Below, in pieces: positions 60,483 through 64,000 of a stretch of DNA of 64,000 nt. The stretch covers positions 558,001-622,000 of the forward strand of contig JADJMZ010000001.1 in the NCBI GenBank assembly GCA_016709315.1. Direction: 5' to 3'. Below the pieces are notes generated by a model that did not search any database, had not been told where the DNA came from, and worked only from the letters and a program-made list of their open reading frames with translations. Position numbers and translations under genes: made by a program. Numbering within the stretch: the stretch's first letter is position 1; every line of letters starts with the position of its first letter. The stretch is from Ignavibacteria bacterium. GTDB taxonomy: Bacteria; Bacteroidota; Ignavibacteria; Tepidaquicellales; Tepidaquicellaceae.

Positions 60483-62003
60483 TCAGACTGTTATAGATTC
60501 GTGTCCTAATTCCTGCATGACTTTATCCACATCAACACCCAGACCTTTTGCAATCGCCATTCCGAGTTTTTCATTGGCTCTGAAGAAATGACAAAGCTGT
60601 CTGTTTATGATCAGATCTTTATTTTCACCTTCAATACCGCTCATTGCGCCGATGATATTTGATATAAGATTATGTCTGTCATAATCATTCATGGCTTTAG
60701 TAAATAATAAACCGGGCTGAGTAAAATGATCATTATCATTTTCACCGTTCCTGTCATACCAGTCGGCAATATTACTGTCAATCTGCATTGGAGTTTCCTT
60801 ATAGTTTACATCAGCATAAATATCATCAAAGCTGTTTGGGAAATAATTCGGATCACTTCCCCCGTTATCATCTACTCTCATGTGACCGTCTCTTTCAAAA
60901 TTCGAAACCATGAAAGGACATTTGTTTACAGGAATCTGTTCGTAATTTACTCCGAGTCTGTATCTGTGAGCATCCGGATATGAGAGCAGTCTGCCCTGAA
61001 GCATTTTGTCAGGTGAATAACCAATCCCGTCAACGACATGAGCGGGAGCAAATGCCGACTGTTCGATTTCAGCAAAATAGTTTTTCGGAACCTGATTAAG
61101 CTCAAGAGTTCCTACATCTATCAATGGAAAATCAGAATGAGGCCAGACTTTTGTAAGATCGAAAGGATTGAATGGAAATTCTTTTGCCTGTTCATTTGTC
61201 ATAACCTGTATTTTCAATGCCCATTTCGGAAAATCTTTTTTATCAATGGCATCTACAAGATCTCTCTGAGCAAAGTCAGCATCTTTTGATTTCATATCTG
61301 CGGCTTCGTCATTAGTGAAATTTTTTATTCCCTGCATAGTCTTGAAATGAAACTTCACCCAGACCATTTCATTCTTAGCATTTATCATTGAAAAAGTATG
61401 GCTTCCGAATCCGTCCATGTGCCTGTACCCGTGAGGAGTTCCTCTGTCACTCATAAGTATCATAACCTGATGAAGACTTTCCGGATTGAGACTCCAGTAA
61501 TCCCACATCATCGTCGGACTCTTGCAGTTAGTTCTCGGGTCGCGTTTCTGAGTATGAATAAAATCTGAAAACTTTTTCGGATCTTTAACAAAAAAGACCG
61601 GAGTATTATTTCCTACAAGGTCCCAGTTCCCGTCTTCTGTATAAAATTTAATTGCAAAACCTCTCGGATCTCTTTCAGTATCTGCGCTTCCTCTTTCTCC
61701 GCCTACTGTACTGAATCTGAGAAGCACTTTTGTCTGCTTGCCGATTTTGTTGAAAATTTTTGCTTTTGAATATTTTGTAATATCATTTGTAACCGTAAAA
61801 GTCCCGAAAGCTCCCGAACCTTTTGCATGAACCACTCTTTCCGGAATTCTCTCTCTGTTAAAGTGCGCCATCTTTTCGTGCAGTATAAAATCCTGAAGCA
61901 GCAAAGGTCCCCGGCTGCCTATACTCATTGTATTTTCATTCTCTGCATACGGCTTACCTGATGCCGTAGTAAGTTTTCTTTTTGTTTCTTTTTCTTTTTT
62001 CAT
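60483..62003 (-). CDS. katA: Catalase, small-subunit clade (506 aa)
   Basis: Heme catalase dismutating hydrogen peroxide. The catalytic His is in ERVVHAKGSGAFGTF near residue 59, the Asn in GNWDLVGNNTPVFFVKDP near residue 132, and the proximal heme-ligand Tyr in LLSYPDAHRYRLG near residue 342. Length and N-terminal TTASGKPYAENENTMSIGSR fit clade 3 small-subunit catalases. An exact Bacteroidota promoter lies 50 bp upstream and a terminator follows, so it is monocistronic. No OxyR or PerR gene or obvious operator is nearby. Confidence 0.97.
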   Translation of the reverse strand: MKKEKETKRKLTTASGKPYAENENTMSIGSRGPLLLQDFILHEKMAHFNRERIPERVVHAKGSGAFGTFTVTNDITKYSKAKIFNKIGKQTKVLLRFSTVGGERGSADTERDPRGFAIKFYTEDGNWDLVGNNTPVFFVKDPKKFSDFIHTQKRDPRTNCKSPTMMWDYWSLNPESLHQVMILMSDRGTPHGYRHMDGFGSHTFSMINAKNEMVWVKFHFKTMQGIKNFTNDEAADMKSKDADFAQRDLVDAIDKKDFPKWALKIQVMTNEQAKEFPFNPFDLTKVWPHSDFPLIDVGTLELNQVPKNYFAEIEQSAFAPAHVVDGIGYSPDKMLQGRLLSYPDAHRYRLGVNYEQIPVNKCPFMVSNFERDGHMRVDDNGGSDPNYFPNSFDDIYADVNYKETPMQIDSNIADWYDRNGENDNDHFTQPGLLFTKAMNDYDRHNLISNIIGAMSGIEGENKDLIINRQLCHFFRANEKLGMAIAKGLGVDVDKVMQELGHESITV

Positions 62004-62052
62004 TTTGATAGAATTTTAAATTGATAATTGAAATGAATCTGCTGAAACTTTA

Positions 62053-62084
62053 CAAAACTACTTATAGCATACGAATAAATCAAA
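62053..62084 (-). promoter_or_regulatory. Bacteroidota-type promoter (TTTG-N20-TAGTTTTG) of catalase
   Basis: On the minus strand TTTG (62084-62081), a 20-bp spacer and TAGTTTTG (62060-62053) match the consensus exactly, with a leader of about 43 nt. Confidence 0.75.
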
Positions 62085-62614
62085 GTTATAATTTTTATTT
62101 CTGAATAGTCTGACTCTATAAATTTCATCCTTAAATAAATTTTGCGGATGTAAAAATTATACAGTCTTCTCACAAATTTCCGCTTTTAATCATATTTTAT
62201 CATTCATGAGAGCCAAATAAATTTTTTCACAAACCGGTATTTTTACCATTTGCTAATTTGCAGCAATAAAAATATTTTTGATGCGATTGATAAAGTTAGA
62301 CAGAAGTTGTTTTCTTTTTAATAAAATTTAAAAGTGAGTTAGTTATGACAGGAGCATCTTTAAAAAAAGGGGATTAGAAAAAATTTCATTGTAATTATTT
62401 TGTTTGTGTTGGCCACCGAACGATAATAATCCGGGAAATTATCCTAACCCCCTGAAACAATTTATAAATCTGATATTTAAAACAAAATGGAAAATTTATA
62501 AATATTTCGGTTTTATAAGTTTACTGTTCACTATCAAATGATCTGATTTTTCCTGCAGTAAAAACTGCCGGATTAAAAAACAATAACTAATTCATCAATT
62601 AAACAAACAAAAAA
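62085..62614. other. Long intergenic region between catalase and beta-barrel genes
   Basis: No gene is evident over 530 bp. The only structure noticed is a weak inverted pair GGGGATTAG (62369-62377) / CTAACCCC (62444-62451). The DNA just before 62615 is AT-rich with no clear promoter box. Confidence 0.4.
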
Positions 62615-63313
62615 ATGAAAACAGCAAAGAAAACTTTTTCAGCAGTTACCATCCTTATTTTTATTTTTGTTACCGGTACATCATTCGGTCAGAATCAGAA
62701 ATTCGGTTTCAAAGCAGGCGTCACTTTATCGGACATTAAATCAGTTATGACTTTACCTGAAATTAACCCCGGATCCATTGATCCATACTCCGGGAAAAGC
62801 AAAGTAACAGGTTTTTGCATTTTTGCATCTTATGATGTGATAAAGAATAAATTTCTTACTCTCTCGGGAGAGGCGGGATATGTCCGGAAAGGATTTAAAT
62901 ACAATACCGAGACTCAAAACGGAAACGGAGAAATTACCGGCAAAGGGAGCATTAAGAATAGTTTCAGTTATATTGATCTTTCAGCAAATGTAAAATTTAT
63001 TTTAAGAAAAAAGACTGTCAGTCCTTACATATCAGTTACTCCGGTATTGGGCATATATCTTGGAAATTCAACTACAGTTACTGGCGATAAGGACAGCATA
63101 AGCATGAATAACGATGTTATTGTCTTTGACAACCTGAATACAATTTCTTTTGGCACCAAGATCGGCGCCGGAGCAGAGATTTACGGGTTAATAAAAAATA
63201 TTCCCGTCGTATTAGAGTGCAGATACAATCCGGATTTAATTGATGTTTACAACAAACAGAATGAAACAATCAGGAACAGAACAATTGAATTTAATATCGG
63301 AATAAAATTTTAA
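62615..63313 (+). CDS. Outer-membrane beta-barrel protein, PorT-like (232 aa)
   Basis: A signal peptide (ILIFIFVTGTSFGQ) is followed by alternating beta-strands ending in an aromatic-rich C-terminal strand (RTIEFNIGIKF, terminal Phe), the usual outer-membrane insertion signal. Segments such as KFGFKAGVTLSDI, TLSGEAGYVRKGFKYNT and SFGTKIGAGAEIYGLI match the OMP_b-brl_2/PorT-like family. Some relatives belong to T9SS, but this copy has no specific mark, so general outer-membrane protein is the safe call. Confidence 0.8.
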   Translation: MKTAKKTFSAVTILIFIFVTGTSFGQNQKFGFKAGVTLSDIKSVMTLPEINPGSIDPYSGKSKVTGFCIFASYDVIKNKFLTLSGEAGYVRKGFKYNTETQNGNGEITGKGSIKNSFSYIDLSANVKFILRKKTVSPYISVTPVLGIYLGNSTTVTGDKDSISMNNDVIVFDNLNTISFGTKIGAGAEIYGLIKNIPVVLECRYNPDLIDVYNKQNETIRNRTIEFNIGIKF

Positions 63314-63340
63314 ACTTTTTTAATTATTAAATCCTCCGCA

Positions 63341-63559
63341 ATGAAAACATCAGAAGAACTTTTAGCTATTAAAATGACGATAAAGACTTTAAGCGTTAAA
63401 GTTAAAAGAATTGAAAATGTAAATAAAAGACTTAAGAAAATTATTGATGTAAAAGATAATATCAATAAAGTCAGCGACAGCAGTCAGGGAAGAAAGCCCA
63501 GCTATCTTGACAGATTCCGTCCCGAGAAAAGAACAAACAATTTTCTTAATCCGGAATAG
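63341..63559 (+). CDS. Small basic coiled-coil protein of unknown function (72 aa)
   Basis: No family recognised. The first 45 residues form a heptad-like helix (LLAIKMTIKTLSVKVKRIEN then VNKRLKKIIDVK), the rest is polar with a PSYLDRFRPEKR motif. It starts 27 bp after the beta-barrel gene on the same strand, which supports expression. Function unknown. Confidence 0.5.
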   Translation: MKTSEELLAIKMTIKTLSVKVKRIENVNKRLKKIIDVKDNINKVSDSSQGRKPSYLDRFRPEKRTNNFLNPE

Positions 63560-63681
63560 TAAATATTATATAGACAGATTGCAGAATCGTTTACTTTAAA
63601 AATAAACGGACTTATTGCGAAGCGGGTAACAGTTTTGGAAGTTTTAAATAATTCTGTTAACTGCTTTCGCAAAGTGATATT

Positions 63682-64000
63682 TTAAAAAATGAATTTAGCT
63701 TGTGCTGTGATAACGCTCACATTGTAATTCAGTTTTGTGAGTGTCTGTTCGTAGGAGATGACTCCGCGATACAAACCCTTAGCTTTGTATGTCAGATAAT
63801 TTTTTTCAGACTGTCTGAATGAATATCCGATATTAAAATTCAGGTTTTTTAAGAGACTGAAGTCGAGACTAATACCAAATTTTGTTTTGATCACATCTCC
63901 TGTATTATAAACGGTGTATCCGTTCTGTTCATTATAGTTTTTCATTTTACCTGCAGAAACAAATGCTTCAATATAAATTCTTTTTCCGGCTTTGATACCT
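63682..64000 (-). CDS. Outer-membrane beta-barrel protein, C-terminal part (cut by window end)
   Basis: The minus-strand frame stays open to the window edge, upstream of the ATG at 63945 (GIKAGKRIYIEAFVSAGKMK). The visible 105 residues are amphipathic strands (TKFGISLDFSLLKNLNFNIG; YSFRQSEKNYLTYKAKGLYR) ending with a C-terminal Phe in VSVITAQAKFIF, typical of an outer-membrane barrel. The start and N-terminal domains lie beyond position 64000. Confidence 0.65.
   Translation of the reverse strand, partial: GIKAGKRIYIEAFVSAGKMKNYNEQNGYTVYNTGDVIKTKFGISLDFSLLKNLNFNIGYSFRQSEKNYLTYKAKGLYRGVISYEQTLTKLNYNVSVITAQAKFIF

Noticed and set aside
62345..62377. Ten-codon ATG frame in the catalase gap
   Set aside because: Too short and no supporting signals.
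1..64000. tRNA, rRNA or CRISPR arrays
   Set aside because: I saw no tRNA-like cloverleaf with a GTTCGAATC-type arm, no rRNA sequence and no regularly spaced identical repeats; a covariance search was not possible here.

Overview
This is a low-GC chromosomal window of a Bacteroidota/Chlorobi-group bacterium, most likely from the Ignavibacteria lineage. Three exported proteins end in the type IX secretion (T9SS) sorting domain with the NYPNPFNP signature. Three promoters fit the Bacteroidota consensus TTTG-N19/20-TAnnTTTG exactly. The window also has BshA (bacillithiol synthesis), many exported proteins with signal peptides ending in SQ or similar, and intergenic inverted-repeat elements. The lineage call is inference; no rRNA or tRNA gene is visible.

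Layout. 0-5.3 kb: house-cleaning pyrophosphohydrolases (Nudix, MazG), a GntR regulator, alanine dehydrogenase and a 488-aa helical protein of unknown function. 5.3-7.6 kb: a small exported protein and two toxin-antitoxin modules, the first with a frameshifted toxin. 7.6-18.9 kb: AtuA-like protein, TPR lipoprotein, SDR threonine dehydrogenase-like enzyme, exported hydrolase with dockerin repeats, DMT exporter, PEGA and PQQ-propeller envelope proteins, a cyclic-2,3-diphosphoglycerate synthetase-like GTPase, BshA and a TMEM175-like channel. 18.9-28.1 kb, all minus strand: an apparent pyrimidine or beta-alanine catabolic set (hydantoinase/dihydropyrimidinase, NCS1 permease, class III aminotransferase, methylmalonate-semialdehyde dehydrogenase), interrupted by a T9SS beta-propeller gene and a decayed mazEF locus. 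28.3-33.5 kb: PIG-L deacetylase and a three-gene ABC importer split by mobile-type repeats. 33.8-39.1 kb: RidA, Rho, RNase G/E, DUF971 protein and a frameshifted MFS transporter. 39.2-51.1 kb: a surface-protein island with three large dockerin-ended exported proteins, two of them in operons headed by paralogous 64/65-aa proteins, plus a second 488-aa protein. 51.4-64 kb: glycogen phosphorylase, exported serine peptidase, FAD oxidase, DinB, DUF1579, YdeI-like, HXXEE protein, catalase and outer-membrane beta-barrel proteins.

The strongest candidate for something undescribed is the 39-51 kb island. A promoter plus a 64/65-aa ORF is present twice, each time heading an operon that ends in a large exported protein carrying the same C-terminal module (beta-rich domain plus two dockerin loops). 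That module also closes the 887-aa protein and the hydrolase at 10.6 kb, while other exported proteins here use the T9SS signal instead. A second candidate is a 20-nt motif (AAACGTTTTGGACGGATGTG) found four times, each time 85-140 bp upstream of a gene and pointing at it.
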